Shown here: positions 45,285 to 54,093 of the stretch, piece after piece
Layout: each line of letters begins with the position of its first letter
Position numbering within the stretch: position 1 is the stretch's first letter
Source: Sporosarcina globispora
GTDB taxonomy: Bacteria; Bacillota; Bacilli; Bacillales; Cytobacillaceae
Direction of reading: 5' to 3'
DNA length: 64,000 nucleotides
NCBI RefSeq assembly: GCF_001274725.1
Contig: NZ_LGUF01000007.1
Coordinates: 4,264,916 to 4,328,915, forward strand
Notes under the pieces: model-generated
The model's database searches: none
Told to the model about the DNA's origin: nothing
Seen by the model: only the letters and a program-made list of their open reading frames with translations
Made by a program: the position numbers and the translations under genes

Positions 45285-47140
45285 ATTCTTATGTCTACTC
45301 CGGTAAATTGATTTGATTGCACAATCGATGTCATTGTTTCTCTTTCCATGAGAGAATCTCCGGCAGGATGAGGTTTTTGGAAGGAAACAGAGGACAGCTT
45401 ATAATTTAATTTAAATAGATTTTCTTTTAATTCAGCAGTAAATGGAGCTGATATATCCTTAATCCCCTTATGCTCATTAATAACTGAAATATTTATAATT
45501 CTGTTTTGCACTTGAAGATCGACAATGGTTTCATTCAGATGCTCCAAATTCAAATAAAATATAACGCGGCAATGGCTGGAATCAATTTTTCCGCCTTCCG
45601 TCTTCCTCCCGCTCCACTGCATTGTCAAATCGGAGATCTTCCCCCATAAAGATACAGGCAGCTGAAATATGTAGTGCTGCAATGGGCCGGCCTCCTGTGA
45701 GAGAGCCTGAAAGCCGGTTATTTTATGCAGAAGCCGTTCTGCAGCATCTTTAGCTGAAAGGGATGTTTCTTCATTTAGAAAGCCTATCAGGAGCGGTTTG
45801 AGGGTATCCAGTTTTCCGGCTGCTACATAATCCTGCTGTTTTAACAAATTATGAAGGTCATTTTCAAAGGAAAAACCCAATGTTCTGATTATGCTCTTCA
45901 ACTCACTTAGAATGTTCCGCTGGTCATATGTAAAAGACAATTTTGATCGCAGGCTTTTTTTTAGTTCTTCCAGCTTTGTCATTTCCCGAAGATTAAGCGC
46001 CGTTGCTAATGCAGGATTTTCACCTGCCAGTATTTTACCAGCCTGAACAGCAGCCTGCTTTAACTCATATGCACCTGACAATAGATGACTCAAATCATCC
46101 TTATGTGTAAGGTATAGGGCTGATTTGACAAGGGAGTTAAGTATATTCTTCTCTGCAGGAAAAGAAATCTTTCCATTTCGAAAACCATTTAATAAAGTTT
46201 CGAGAGTTTGTGCTTGTCCGCTGCTTTCGGCTCTTTGTGCAGTAAGCTCATTAAGCCTTGCCAAATTTGAGATAAACTCATGCCTGTTTCTGGATTCGTT
46301 TGATTTCAGAAGTTCTGTCAGGACACTACTAATCGATTTATTTTGGCTGCCGCCTTCTATTAGCTGCTTTAAAGCTATATTCTCACCTGCCTCACCCTGA
46401 ATCAGTCCTATTGCTTTCAGGACCTGGAAAGCAGTTTGTGAGCTTGTCTGGTTCTTTGTATTTAGCCATTCAGAAATTAATCCGCGGATTGCTTGTTCGC
46501 CTAGTTTTTCTCTTGCAGTCTTTGTTAGGTCCCCAAGCAGCGAATATATTTGCTGACCTTTAGATGATAAATCAATTCCTTTTAACTCCTGCTGTAATTT
46601 TTCCAATAGCGAAGAAAGAGAGTCACCATGCATAACTGAGAATAATGCTGAAAACACTTCCTTGGAAAAGGGAAGCTGCCTTATGATAAGCTCCTTTACT
46701 GTCCGCAGACCATCATCAGCAGACTGGCTTTCCTTGATCCATTCAGAAGCCACAAGCAAAGTTTCACGGGTTATTGGAAGCTGTTCTTTAAGAAAAAATT
46801 GCAGGACCATTTTATTTTCTTTGGATACCTGCATGCCTAACTGACCTAGAAGACTTTCAGCCGGAGACGCTGTACCTGATCTGTTCGCTGACTCAATTAC
46901 CTTTAAACGCAGCAGCCCATCACCAGGCTCAACTTTAAACCAGTATCTGCTGCTGGCTGACAAAGGGGTTTCCAGCAGTGCAACCGCTTTATGGGACCCG
47001 ATTTGCACCTCAGCCGTCTGATTTGGGAATAGCTTTACAATTTTTCCGCTGACAATTTGTCCAGGCCTAAATGCTGCCATTTTTACTGCATTGGTCTGGT
47101 TATGCCTTACAATTCTTTGGATTATTTCAGACGGCTTCAC
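45281..47140 (-). CDS. ylqG: FliK-like large protein of unknown function (YlqG)
   Basis: A 619-residue soluble protein, mostly alpha-helical. An N-terminal segment of about 100 residues looks like a small beta domain (FRPGQIVSGKIVKLFPNQTA). A long helical low-conservation middle follows, then a C-terminal region (about residues 510-610) with the pattern of the FliK/Flg_hook domain: IFYLNLEHLNETIVDLQVQN, then IINISVINEH and LSSVSFQKP. The start is GTG at 47140. It occupies the position of B. subtilis ylqG, between rnhB and ylqH, and is coupled to the FlhB-CC-like ylqH. The FliK resemblance is my reading of the pattern, not a search result. Confidence 0.75.
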   Translation of the reverse strand: MKPSEIIQRIVRHNQTNAVKMAAFRPGQIVSGKIVKLFPNQTAEVQIGSHKAVALLETPLSASSRYWFKVEPGDGLLRLKVIESANRSGTASPAESLLGQLGMQVSKENKMVLQFFLKEQLPITRETLLVASEWIKESQSADDGLRTVKELIIRQLPFSKEVFSALFSVMHGDSLSSLLEKLQQELKGIDLSSKGQQIYSLLGDLTKTAREKLGEQAIRGLISEWLNTKNQTSSQTAFQVLKAIGLIQGEAGENIALKQLIEGGSQNKSISSVLTELLKSNESRNRHEFISNLARLNELTAQRAESSGQAQTLETLLNGFRNGKISFPAEKNILNSLVKSALYLTHKDDLSHLLSGAYELKQAAVQAGKILAGENPALATALNLREMTKLEELKKSLRSKLSFTYDQRNILSELKSIIRTLGFSFENDLHNLLKQQDYVAAGKLDTLKPLLIGFLNEETSLSAKDAAERLLHKITGFQALSQEAGPLQHYIFQLPVSLWGKISDLTMQWSGRKTEGGKIDSSHCRVIFYLNLEHLNETIVDLQVQNRIINISVINEHKGIKDISAPFTAELKENLFKLNYKLSSVSFQKPHPAGDSLMERETMTSIVQSNQFTGVDIRI

Positions 47141-47151
47141 ACCTTCACCTT

Positions 47152-47931
47152 CTACTCTCTTTCACTAATATAATCTTTGATGGGTGCAAAACTTTTCCGA
47201 TGATAAGGAGTAATCCCATGTAGTGTTATGGCATCAAGATGTTCCTTAGTCCCATATCCCATATTTTTCTCGAACCCATATTGGGGGAACTCTGCAGCTA
47301 TTTCAGTCAACATTCTGTCTCTTGTGACTTTAGCTATGATAGAGGCTGCAGCGATCGATATGCTTTTGCCATCTCCCTTGATGATTGCTTCCATTGAGTA
47401 TGGAGTTATAAGCTTAACGGCATCCACAAGGAGGAAGTCTGGTTTTGGGCTCAGCCCTTCAATTGCAGACAGCATTGCTTTTTTTGTCGCTTCAAATATA
47501 TTGATGCGGTCGATTTCTTCGGGTTCAATAATACCAATGCTGATTGCCCCAGCTTTAGCCTTAATTATTTCAAAGAATTCCTGTCTTTTTGGTTCAGGCA
47601 CCTTTTTTGAATCATCCAACCCCGGAAGAAAGAAGTCTTCAGGCAAAATAACTGCTGCAGCTACTACCGGCCCAGCAAGTGGCCCCCTGCCAACTTCATC
47701 AACTCCGGCAATATAGTGAAAACCTTGGTTCCTGTATCTTACTTCATACCGTGTCATTTCGATATGCTTTTCATACATTTCCTTTTGCTGCAGCTGGCGG
47801 GAATGCCATTTTGCTAAAAGCTGCTGTACCCCTTTTCTGTCATCATTTTTTAAAGAATGGAGGAAGAGGTCATCCTCTAACTCAATTGTTTTTAGCTTAT
47901 CTTCTATTTGGCGAATAGTTAACTTTGCCAT
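47152..47931 (-). CDS. rnhB: Ribonuclease HII
   Basis: Removes ribonucleotides and RNA from RNA-DNA hybrids. The 259-residue product has an N-terminal substrate-binding extension (about 70 residues) and the catalytic motif AGVDEVGRGPLAGPVVAAAV. DLLLVDA-like FLLVDAVKL follows, then ASIIAKVTRDRML with the remaining acidic residues. It follows rbgA but a terminator lies between them, and a likely promoter (47949-47978) starts a new unit rnhB-ylqG-ylqH. Confidence 0.97.
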   Translation of the reverse strand: MAKLTIRQIEDKLKTIELEDDLFLHSLKNDDRKGVQQLLAKWHSRQLQQKEMYEKHIEMTRYEVRYRNQGFHYIAGVDEVGRGPLAGPVVAAAVILPEDFFLPGLDDSKKVPEPKRQEFFEIIKAKAGAISIGIIEPEEIDRINIFEATKKAMLSAIEGLSPKPDFLLVDAVKLITPYSMEAIIKGDGKSISIAAASIIAKVTRDRMLTEIAAEFPQYGFEKNMGYGTKEHLDAITLHGITPYHRKSFAPIKDYISERE

Positions 47932-47948
47932 GGGTCTTCTCCTTTGAA

Positions 47949-47978
47949 TCTATAATGTATGTATCGGCATTTTTTCAA
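47949..47978 (-). promoter_or_regulatory. Possible promoter of rnhB-ylqG-ylqH
   Basis: On the minus strand TTGAAA (47978-47973) and TATAGA (47954-47949) are separated by 18 nt, directly behind the rbgA terminator and about 20 nt before the rnhB start. The match is moderate. Confidence 0.4.
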
Positions 47979-48010
47979 AAAAATAAAGGCCTCCTGCGAA
48001 CAGAAGGTCC
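47977..48010 (-). terminator. Terminator after rbgA
   Basis: On the minus strand CCTTCTG, the tetraloop TTCG, then CAGGAGG (48007-47990) form a stem, followed by CCTTTATTTTTTTG. It lies 10 nt behind the rbgA stop codon. Confidence 0.8.
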
Positions 48011-48019
48011 TCATCTAAA

Positions 48020-48892
48020 TTATTCAGCTTCACTCCGAACTGCCATCTCTTCGGGCAATTCCAATGTGATCGGCCCCATTTTTTCAGAACGGAATTCCCT
48101 GATCACAAGCTCTGTGACCTTGTCATAATCAATTTCTCCGCCGCCCATCAGACAGCCGCGCAGTTTGCCGATTTTATCAAACACCTTAACAATATCTTCC
48201 GGGATTTCTACAAGCTGATATCGCTCTTTCAGGCGCTCTGGATATCTGCTGCCGAGAAAGCGCAGGGCATATACTGCAACATCCTGAAGATTTAAAATTG
48301 TATCTTTTATTGCACCAGTAAGTGCAAGCTTAAGTCCTACTTCCTGATCTTCGAATTTTGGCCACAGAATCCCCGGGGTATCGAGCAGTTCCAGCTCTTT
48401 TCCTACCTTTATCCATTGCTGGGCTTTTGTAACGCCGGGAGTGTTTCCAGTCTTAGCGATATTCTTTTTGGCCAGGCGATTTATAAGAGTGGATTTTCCT
48501 GCGTTTGGAATACCTACGATCATCGCCCGGATTGCTCTTGGCTTGACGCCCTTCGCTTTCATGCGGTCGAACTTTTCCCGAAGAATTTCCTGAGATGCGG
48601 AGACGATATCCTTCATGCCTTGTCCCGCCTGTGAGTTTATCGCAAGGGCTCTTATGCCCTTTTCTTCAAAATGCTTTATCCACTTTTTTGTCGCTTCTTT
48701 ATCAGCCATGTCAGCTTTATTCAGTAAAACAAGCCGAGGTTTGTGCTGAATAATTTCATCAATCATCGGATTTCGTGATGAATAAGGAATCCTGGCATCC
48801 ACGAGTTCAAAAATGATGTCAACCAGTTTTAATTTTTCTGTTACCTGCCTGCGGGCTTTCGCCATATGGCCCGGAAACCACTGGATTGTCAT
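48020..48892 (-). CDS. rbgA: Ribosome biogenesis GTPase RbgA (YlqF)
   Basis: RbgA is needed for late assembly of the 50S subunit in Bacillus. The 290-residue product is a circularly permuted GTPase: [17 protein letters not shown] at the start, G4 (LVLLNKADM) before G1 ([16 protein letters not shown]) and G3 ([12 protein letters not shown]), then a C-terminal ANTAR-like helical domain. The ATG at 48892 has AGGAGG about 8 nt upstream; a start three codons earlier is less well placed. It is co-transcribed with lepB. Confidence 0.97.
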   Translation of the reverse strand: MTIQWFPGHMAKARRQVTEKLKLVDIIFELVDARIPYSSRNPMIDEIIQHKPRLVLLNKADMADKEATKKWIKHFEEKGIRALAINSQAGQGMKDIVSASQEILREKFDRMKAKGVKPRAIRAMIVGIPNAGKSTLINRLAKKNIAKTGNTPGVTKAQQWIKVGKELELLDTPGILWPKFEDQEVGLKLALTGAIKDTILNLQDVAVYALRFLGSRYPERLKERYQLVEIPEDIVKVFDKIGKLRGCLMGGGEIDYDKVTELVIREFRSEKMGPITLELPEEMAVRSEAE

Positions 48893-48933
48893 AGCTGGCA
48901 CCTCCTTCCGGTATGTATTTATAAAACAAAGAA

Positions 48934-49485
48934 TTAATCAACGATTCGAATATCCTCTATAGGCCAGTATATAACACCGGCATCACCCAGAACCTCTTCC
49001 ATTGGGACAGGGCCAATATGACGGCTGTCCTTGCTGAAGCGGCGGTTGTCACCCATTACAAATAAATGGCCTTCAGGCACTGTTTCCTGTCCTATCATTT
49101 CTTTTAAAGTAAACGGCTCCGTTAGTGGCCCATCAATTACCTGTTTCTTATACTCATCCAGGTAAGGCTCGTCATACGCTTTTCCGTTAACATAAAGAGT
49201 ATCATCTTTATATTCAATCTTATCTCCCGGAAGCCCTATTACCCTTTTAATGTAATCTTTGTTTTCAGGTGCATGGAAAACAATAATGTCAAAGCGCTCC
49301 GGCTCTCCAATTTTATAACTGAACTTATTAACAATCATTCGATCCTGATCATGCAATGTTGGCATCATGGACAAGCCGTCAACCACAATTGGCGCAAATA
49401 GGAAATATCTGATGACTGCCGCTAACAGGACTGCGATCACAAGAGCTTTTGTCCATTCCCACAATTCATTTTTCTTTTTTGCCAT
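48934..49485 (-). CDS. lepB: Type I signal peptidase
   Basis: Cleaves signal peptides from secreted proteins at the outer face of the membrane. The 183-residue product has one N-terminal membrane segment (about residues 10-30), the catalytic Ser in [10 protein letters not shown], the catalytic Lys in [12 protein letters not shown] and the [17 protein letters not shown] box. This is the Gram-positive SipS/SipT type. The ATG at 49485 follows GGTGGGGGA; another in-frame ATG lies 15 nt upstream, so the start is uncertain by five codons. It is followed closely by rbgA. Confidence 0.95.
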   Translation of the reverse strand: MAKKKNELWEWTKALVIAVLLAAVIRYFLFAPIVVDGLSMMPTLHDQDRMIVNKFSYKIGEPERFDIIVFHAPENKDYIKRVIGLPGDKIEYKDDTLYVNGKAYDEPYLDEYKKQVIDGPLTEPFTLKEMIGQETVPEGHLFVMGDNRRFSKDSRHIGPVPMEEVLGDAGVIYWPIEDIRIVD

Positions 49486-49643
49486 TAAATCCCCCACCAT
49501 TCTTCTACCCCATAATTATTCTGTTATGGAAAGTGTTGTCTTATTTATTTTACAAAAATTCTTCTTAATAAACACGATGGGAATCTTATTTATATATTAT
49601 TTAACATTTATGTAATATTATTTGCATTCTGCTGTTCGATGAA

Positions 49644-49678
49644 AGAAAAAGGAGCTTGATAAACAAGCTCCTTCTTTC
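49644..49678 (-). terminator. Terminator downstream of rplS and its repeat
   Basis: AAGGAGCTTG (49649-49658) and CAAGCTCCTT (49664-49673) form a perfect 10-bp stem with a 5-nt loop. On the minus strand TTTTTCTTTC follows. It lies beyond the dispersed repeat that follows rplS. Confidence 0.88.
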
Positions 49679-49680
49679 TC

Positions 49681-49800
49681 ATTGTCCAGCTGCAGCGCCT
49701 AGCCCCTCGAGGTCATAAGCCAAATCACTCCAGAGGCTAACGCCTCCTGCGCGATTCGTCTTATGCTTGTCGGGGCTGGTCAAGGCGCTTTCGCTTTTCG
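49681..49800. repeat. Long palindromic dispersed repeat between rplS and its terminator
   Basis: A 120-bp element with nested inverted repeats: AGCGCCT (49694-49700) with AGGCGCT (49783-49789), AGCCCC (49701-49706) with GGGGCT (49772-49777), ATAAG (49715-49719) with CTTAT (49760-49764), and an inner AGGC/GCCT hairpin near 49734-49744. One end, CAAGGCGCTTTCGCTTTT, stands a few nt from the rplS stop. Its ends match the element behind rpsB. I recall closely similar sequences as abundant intergenic repeats in Bacillus genomes. No protein is encoded. Confidence 0.8.
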
Positions 49801-49805
49801 ATTTA

Positions 49806-50150
49806 TTAGCGAATTTCTTTGATACGAGCTTTTTTACCGCGAAGGTTACGCAGGTAGTAAAGTTTCGCACGGCGGACTTTACCGCGGCGGATAACTTCTA
49901 GCTTCGCAATCTTTGGTGTGTGTACAGGGAAAGTACGCTCAACGCCTACACCGTAAGAGATCTTACGAACTGTGAAAGTTTCGCTGATTCCACCACCACG
50001 ACGCTTAATCACAACACCTTCGTATACCTGAACACGCTCACGAGTTCCCTCAACAATACTTACGTGTACACGTACAGTATCACCAGGACGGAAAGACGGA
50101 AGGTCTGTACGAAGCTGTTCTTTTGTGATTTCTTCAATTAATTTTTGCAT
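49806..50150 (-). CDS. rplS: 50S ribosomal protein L19
   Basis: L19 lies at the 30S-50S interface. The 114-residue product starts [20 protein letters not shown] and has the [20 protein letters not shown] and [17 protein letters not shown] segments, ending in a basic tail ([19 protein letters not shown]). The ATG at 50150 is 9 nt from GAGGAG; a TTG three codons earlier would be too close to that site. It has its own promoter and a structured leader of about 100 nt. Confidence 0.98.
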   Translation of the reverse strand: MQKLIEEITKEQLRTDLPSFRPGDTVRVHVSIVEGTRERVQVYEGVVIKRRGGGISETFTVRKISYGVGVERTFPVHTPKIAKLEVIRRGKVRRAKLYYLRNLRGKKARIKEIR

Positions 50151-50250
50151 CGTTTTCAACTCCTCTCAGCAGACGCTCTTGCACAACCTATCTGTTTGCA
50201 GCGGAACATCTTTATCAGACACAAACTGAACAAGTTCAGCCTAAGTCACA
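50151..50250 (-). promoter_or_regulatory. Leader RNA of rplS (probable L19 leader)
   Basis: About 100 nt lie between the likely transcription start and rplS. On the minus strand it contains a CTGAAC/GTTCAG hairpin and further pairing around GCAAAC/GTTGTGC. L19 leaders with an autoregulatory role are known in Bacilli (Rfam L19_leader). Membership here is inferred from position and structure, not by alignment. Confidence 0.5.
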
Positions 50251-50256
50251 AAAAGT

Positions 50257-50285
50257 ATCATAACATACTTGGACGGCAACTTCAA
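50257..50285 (-). promoter_or_regulatory. Sigma-A-type promoter of rplS
   Basis: On the minus strand TTGAAG (50285-50280) and TATGAT (50262-50257) are separated by exactly 17 nt, starting a few nt behind the trmD stop codon. So rplS can be transcribed apart from trmD. Confidence 0.68.
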
Positions 50286-50287
50286 TG

Positions 50288-51028
50288 TTATTTATCTTCT
50301 TTTTTTATTTCATCAAGCCATTTTTGCTGATCTTTTGTTAATTCTGCTTCTTCAAGAAGATCAGGACGCCTTAAATACGTTCTTCTCAAGGATTCTTTGG
50401 CTCTCCATTCTTCAACAAGACGGTGATTGCCTGACATGAGTACCTCCGGAACTTTAAAGCCCCTGAAATCCGCAGGACGGGTATAATGGGGATGCTCAAG
50501 GAAGCCTGTGCTGAAAGAGTCCTTCATATGTGATTCTTCATTGCCCAAAACACCAGACAGCAATCGGACAACACTATCGATTACAACCATTGCTCCAAGC
50601 TCTCCTCCAGTAAGAACAAAATCCCCAATCGAAATTTCATCTGTTACAACATGCTCCCGTATTCTTTCATCATATCCTTCATAATGACCGCAAACAAAGA
50701 TCAGGTGATCTGCTTCTGCCAGCTCTTCAGCTTTCTTTTGTGTATAGCGCTCACCTTGAGGACAAAGGAGGATAACCCTCGGCGATGTCCCGCTGCTACT
50801 GCGAATACCCTCTACAGCATCAAATATGGGCTGTGGCTTTAAAACCATTCCAGCCCCTCCGCCATATGGATAATCATCTACGGTTTTGTGCTTATTGTCT
50901 GCATACTCCCTAAAGTTGACCACATTGTATGTCACTGCTTCATTTTCTGCCGCTTTTTTTAAAATGGAATGCCCAAAAACCCCTTCAAACATTTCTGGAA
51001 ACAGTGTAAGTACATCAATTTTCATCAT
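50288..51028 (-). CDS. trmD: tRNA (guanine-37-N1) methyltransferase TrmD
   Basis: Methylates G37 next to the anticodon, preventing frameshifting. The 246-residue product is a SPOUT (knotted) enzyme with [15 protein letters not shown] at the start, [32 protein letters not shown] and [20 protein letters not shown]. It overlaps rimM at ATGA. Two ATGs in tandem (51028 and 51025) leave the exact start open. Confidence 0.98.
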   Translation of the reverse strand: MMKIDVLTLFPEMFEGVFGHSILKKAAENEAVTYNVVNFREYADNKHKTVDDYPYGGGAGMVLKPQPIFDAVEGIRSSSGTSPRVILLCPQGERYTQKKAEELAEADHLIFVCGHYEGYDERIREHVVTDEISIGDFVLTGGELGAMVVIDSVVRLLSGVLGNEESHMKDSFSTGFLEHPHYTRPADFRGFKVPEVLMSGNHRLVEEWRAKESLRRTYLRRPDLLEEAELTKDQQKWLDEIKKEDK

Positions 51029-51546
51029 GAGAGCAATCCTTTTATCGCATCGATTCTCACAAGCTTATCATCCACATTAACTTCCTTGACAACATCCTCA
51101 ATATACGGGATCAGTATTTCCTTACCGCCTTTTCCTTTGATAACCCATACATCATTTGCTCCAGGAGAAAGGATTTCCTTAATTTTTCCTACTTCTTCTC
51201 CATCGAGCGTTTCAACAGTACACCCTATAATCTCATGATAGTAAAATTCATCTTCTTCAAGAGTCCCTAGCTGATCTTCTGAAATTTTCAGGATTCCGCC
51301 CTTCATTTTTTCAATCTGATTAATATTCTCGTATCCTTCGAAGGTAAGCAAATCAAATGATTTATGAGTCCGGTGTGCTTTTACTGTCAGCTCAATTGGA
51401 TCTCCTTTTGTGTCAGGCAAAAATAAATATAGTATCTTTCCCGGCTTATATCTTTCTTCTGCAAAATCTGTTTTGGAAATGACTCTTGCTTCACCTTTGA
51501 TGCCATGGGTGTTTACGATCTTCCCTACATTGAACCATTTCTGCAT
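51025..51546 (-). CDS. rimM: Ribosome maturation factor RimM
   Basis: RimM helps mature the head of the 30S subunit, binding S19. The 173-residue product has the N-terminal beta-barrel ([20 protein letters not shown]) and a C-terminal PRC-barrel domain ([20 protein letters not shown], then [20 protein letters not shown]). GAGGTG precedes the ATG. It lies between ylqD and trmD, in a short operon. Confidence 0.97.
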   Translation of the reverse strand: MQKWFNVGKIVNTHGIKGEARVISKTDFAEERYKPGKILYLFLPDTKGDPIELTVKAHRTHKSFDLLTFEGYENINQIEKMKGGILKISEDQLGTLEEDEFYYHEIIGCTVETLDGEEVGKIKEILSPGANDVWVIKGKGGKEILIPYIEDVVKEVNVDDKLVRIDAIKGLLS

Positions 51547-51558
51547 GTATAATCACCT

Positions 51559-51945
51559 CTAGCGGATTTCATCAACAATACCATCTTTTATGATAATTGT
51601 TTTCCCTTTTTCTATGTCTTCCCAGCGAGTACCCTCTTCAACCTCAATAATTGCCTGGACTTCTTTTTCTTTTAATTCGCTACCTAGTGGTAGCATATGT
51701 AATTGTTCTATTTGAAAATCGAGCAGTTGAACTTTTTCCTGCCTCATTTGAAGTTCCTTTTCAAAATGCTTCTTTAAACTGGCAGGATGCAGCTTTTTGG
51801 TTTTTTCCTGTTTTTTCAGTTCAAACCTCAGCTGATCGCTTTCTTTCTGCAGCTTCATTTTTTGAGCCTCATAGCCTGCCAGCAATTCTTTCTTGCTAGT
51901 CTCTGTTAACACCTGCTTGACCGTAACCAACTGAATAATTTTCAT
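51559..51945 (-). CDS. ylqD: YlqD family protein of unknown function
   Basis: A 128-residue soluble protein: a short N-terminal strand (MKIIQLVTVKQVLTETSKKE), a charged coiled coil (about residues 20-90), and a small C-terminal beta region (VEEGTRWEDIEKGKTIIIKD). No function is known to me. It is found at this place, between khpA and rimM, in many Bacillaceae, so a role tied to ribosome maturation is possible but unproven. GGGAGG precedes the ATG. Confidence 0.9.
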   Translation of the reverse strand: MKIIQLVTVKQVLTETSKKELLAGYEAQKMKLQKESDQLRFELKKQEKTKKLHPASLKKHFEKELQMRQEKVQLLDFQIEQLHMLPLGSELKEKEVQAIIEVEEGTRWEDIEKGKTIIIKDGIVDEIR

Positions 51946-52038
51946 TTACAGCGCCTCCCAAATGTATTATCCGAAAGAAAAACGGCATTACTGACGACTT
52001 GTCAAATTCATAGTTGGCGTGTGTATATTTTTAAATTG

Positions 52039-52069
52039 TAAAAAAAGGAGGGGAAGCCCCTCCTTTTTT
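52039..52069 (-). terminator. Terminator after khpA
   Basis: AAGGAGGGG (52045-52053) and CCCCTCCTT (52057-52065) form a GC-rich stem with a tight loop. On the minus strand TTTTTTTAC follows. It is strong and lies about 40 nt behind khpA. Confidence 0.9.
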
Positions 52070-52073
52070 GGTA

Positions 52074-52103
52074 CTCCAGCTTGGCACAGCGCCATAGCTG
52101 GAG
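52074..52103 (-). other. Strong hairpin directly behind the khpA stop codon
   Basis: CTCCAGCTTGGC (52074-52085) and GCCATAGCTGGAG (52091-52103) form a 12-bp stem with one bulged T and a 5-nt loop. It starts 2 nt from the khpA stop codon, ahead of the true terminator, and has no T-tract of its own. Confidence 0.65.
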
Positions 52104-52105
52104 GA

Positions 52106-52336
52106 TTATTCGATGATCTCTAAAAAGATCTTCTTTTGTTCTGATGAACCAGCTGCATAGACAACGGTCCGTATTGCTTTCGCAACGCGCCCTTGCTTCC
52201 CAATTACTTTCCCCATGTCATTCTTGTTGACAGAAAGCTGATAAGTAACGCGCTGATCCTCTTCTTGGACATTCACTTGAACATCTTCCGGAAAATCAAC
52301 AAGGGGCTTAACAATCGTTTCGATAAGCTCTTTCAT
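52106..52336 (-). CDS. khpA: RNA-binding protein KhpA (YlqC)
   Basis: KhpA is a small single-KH-domain RNA-binding protein that pairs with KhpB and affects cell elongation and RNA regulation in Firmicutes. The 76-residue product has the KH signature with the GxxG loop in MGKVIGKQGRVAKAIRTVV. It follows rpsP by 11 nt and is transcribed with it. The ribosome binding site is weak, so coupling with rpsP is likely. Confidence 0.96.
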   Translation of the reverse strand: MKELIETIVKPLVDFPEDVQVNVQEEDQRVTYQLSVNKNDMGKVIGKQGRVAKAIRTVVYAAGSSEQKKIFLEIIE

Positions 52337-52347
52337 CTTAAAGTGAA

Positions 52348-52644
<297 letters not shown>

Positions 52645-52658
52645 TCACACAAGATAGT

Positions 52659-52688
52659 ATAATATCAGATAGTTAATTAGTTTGTAAA
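52659..52688 (-). promoter_or_regulatory. Sigma-A-type promoter of rpsP-khpA
   Basis: On the minus strand TTTACA (52688-52683) and TATTAT (52664-52659) are separated by 18 nt. The -10 is extended by TGA. It lies in the 108-nt ffh-rpsP gap about 40 nt before the rpsP start. Confidence 0.62.
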
Positions 52689-52728
52689 GGTTTTTTTCTT
52701 TACATCTTATGAAAAGCTTTGTGGCGGC

Positions 52729-54081
52729 TTAAAAAGGGTTAAACGGAAGCTTGAATCCTCCCTTTTTCTTTCCCTTTTGCTGCATTCCAGCCATTTGCTT
52801 CATCATCTTTTTCATGTCTTCAAATTGCTTCAGCAGACGGTTTACTTCAGGAACGGTTCTTCCGCTTCCTTTAGCAATCCGTTTGCGGCGGCTCGAATTG
52901 ATGATTTCCGGATGAGTTTTCTCTTCCTTAGTCATTGATTTAATTATCGCTTCAACGTGAGTGATTTGCTTCTCGTCGATTTGGATATTATTCAAGCCTT
53001 TGATTTTGTTGGCGCCAGGCATCATTTTCAGTAGCTCATCGAGAGGCCCCATTTTGCGGACCTGGCTGAGCTGATCCAAAAAGTCGTCAAATGTGAAGGA
53101 TGCAGTTCGCATTTTCTGCTCAAGCTCTTTTGCCTTTTCTTCATCCACATTGGCCTGTGCCTTTTCGATTAGGGATAAAACATCTCCCATGCCTAGAATT
53201 CGGGATGCCATACGTTCTGGATGGAACGCTTCAAGCGCATCCAGTTTTTCGCCAAGACCGATGAACTTAATAGGCGTGTTTGTTACGGATCTTATGGATA
53301 GAGCCGCTCCGCCTCGAGTATCGCCATCCAGCTTCGTCAGCACAACGCCTGTCAGGCCTAGCAGATCATTGAAGCTTTGCGCTACGTTAACGGCATCTTG
53401 ACCAGTCATGGCGTCTACAACAAGGAAAATTTCATCTGGTTTGGAAAGCTCTTTGATTTGCTTTAGCTCATCCATTAAAGCTTCATCTACATGCAGTCTT
53501 CCTGCAGTATCGATCAGAACATAATCATGATGATCCTCTTTTGCCTTTGCGATTGCCTGTTTTGCAATTTCAACAGGGCTGACTTGATCGCCAAGGGAAA
53601 AGACCGGCATATTCAGCTGCTTACCAAGAGTTTCAAGCTGTTTAATTGCCGCAGGGCGGTAAATATCTGCAGCAACGAGCATCGGATTGCGGTTATACTT
53701 TTTGCGGAGCAGGTTAGCAAGCTTTCCGGTTGTCGTCGTTTTACCGGCACCCTGAAGACCGACCATCATAATGACTGTCGGAGGACGATTGGATACAGCA
53801 ATTTTGCTTTGCTCTCCGCCCATCAGTTCCGTTAATTCTTCTTTAACCACCTTAATGACCTGTTGTCCTGGTGTCAGGCTCTTCATTACTTCCTGCCCGA
53901 CAGCCCGTTCGCTGACTTTTTTGACAAACTCTTTGACAACTTTGAAGTTAACGTCCGCTTCCAAAAGGGCGAGACGCACTTCACGCATCATTTCTTTTAC
54001 ATCCGCTTCATTGATTTTGCCTTTTCCGCGGATCTTCTGAATTGTATTTTGCAGTCGGTCGGCCAATCCTTCAAATGCCAT
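52729..54081 (-). CDS. ffh: Signal recognition particle protein Ffh
   Basis: Ffh binds signal sequences and 4.5S/scRNA and targets ribosomes to FtsY at the membrane. The 450-residue product has the N domain, the G domain (MVGLQGAGKTTTTGKLANLL, VLIDTAGRLHVDE, VVLTKLDGDTRGGAAL) and a methionine-rich M domain (MMPGANKIKG and MKKMMKQMAGMQQKGKK). It follows ylxM by 12 nt, the usual arrangement in Firmicutes. Confidence 0.98.
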   Translation of the reverse strand: MAFEGLADRLQNTIQKIRGKGKINEADVKEMMREVRLALLEADVNFKVVKEFVKKVSERAVGQEVMKSLTPGQQVIKVVKEELTELMGGEQSKIAVSNRPPTVIMMVGLQGAGKTTTTGKLANLLRKKYNRNPMLVAADIYRPAAIKQLETLGKQLNMPVFSLGDQVSPVEIAKQAIAKAKEDHHDYVLIDTAGRLHVDEALMDELKQIKELSKPDEIFLVVDAMTGQDAVNVAQSFNDLLGLTGVVLTKLDGDTRGGAALSIRSVTNTPIKFIGLGEKLDALEAFHPERMASRILGMGDVLSLIEKAQANVDEEKAKELEQKMRTASFTFDDFLDQLSQVRKMGPLDELLKMMPGANKIKGLNNIQIDEKQITHVEAIIKSMTKEEKTHPEIINSSRRKRIAKGSGRTVPEVNRLLKQFEDMKKMMKQMAGMQQKGKKKGGFKLPFNPF

Positions 54082-54093
54082 AAATGCCGCCTC

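Noticed and set aside
52683-52704. Inverted repeat TGTAAAG...CTTTACA between ffh and rpsP as a terminator of ffh
   Set aside because: The stem is AT-rich and short with an 8-nt loop, and one arm is the -35 region of the rpsP promoter; it is more likely fortuitous.
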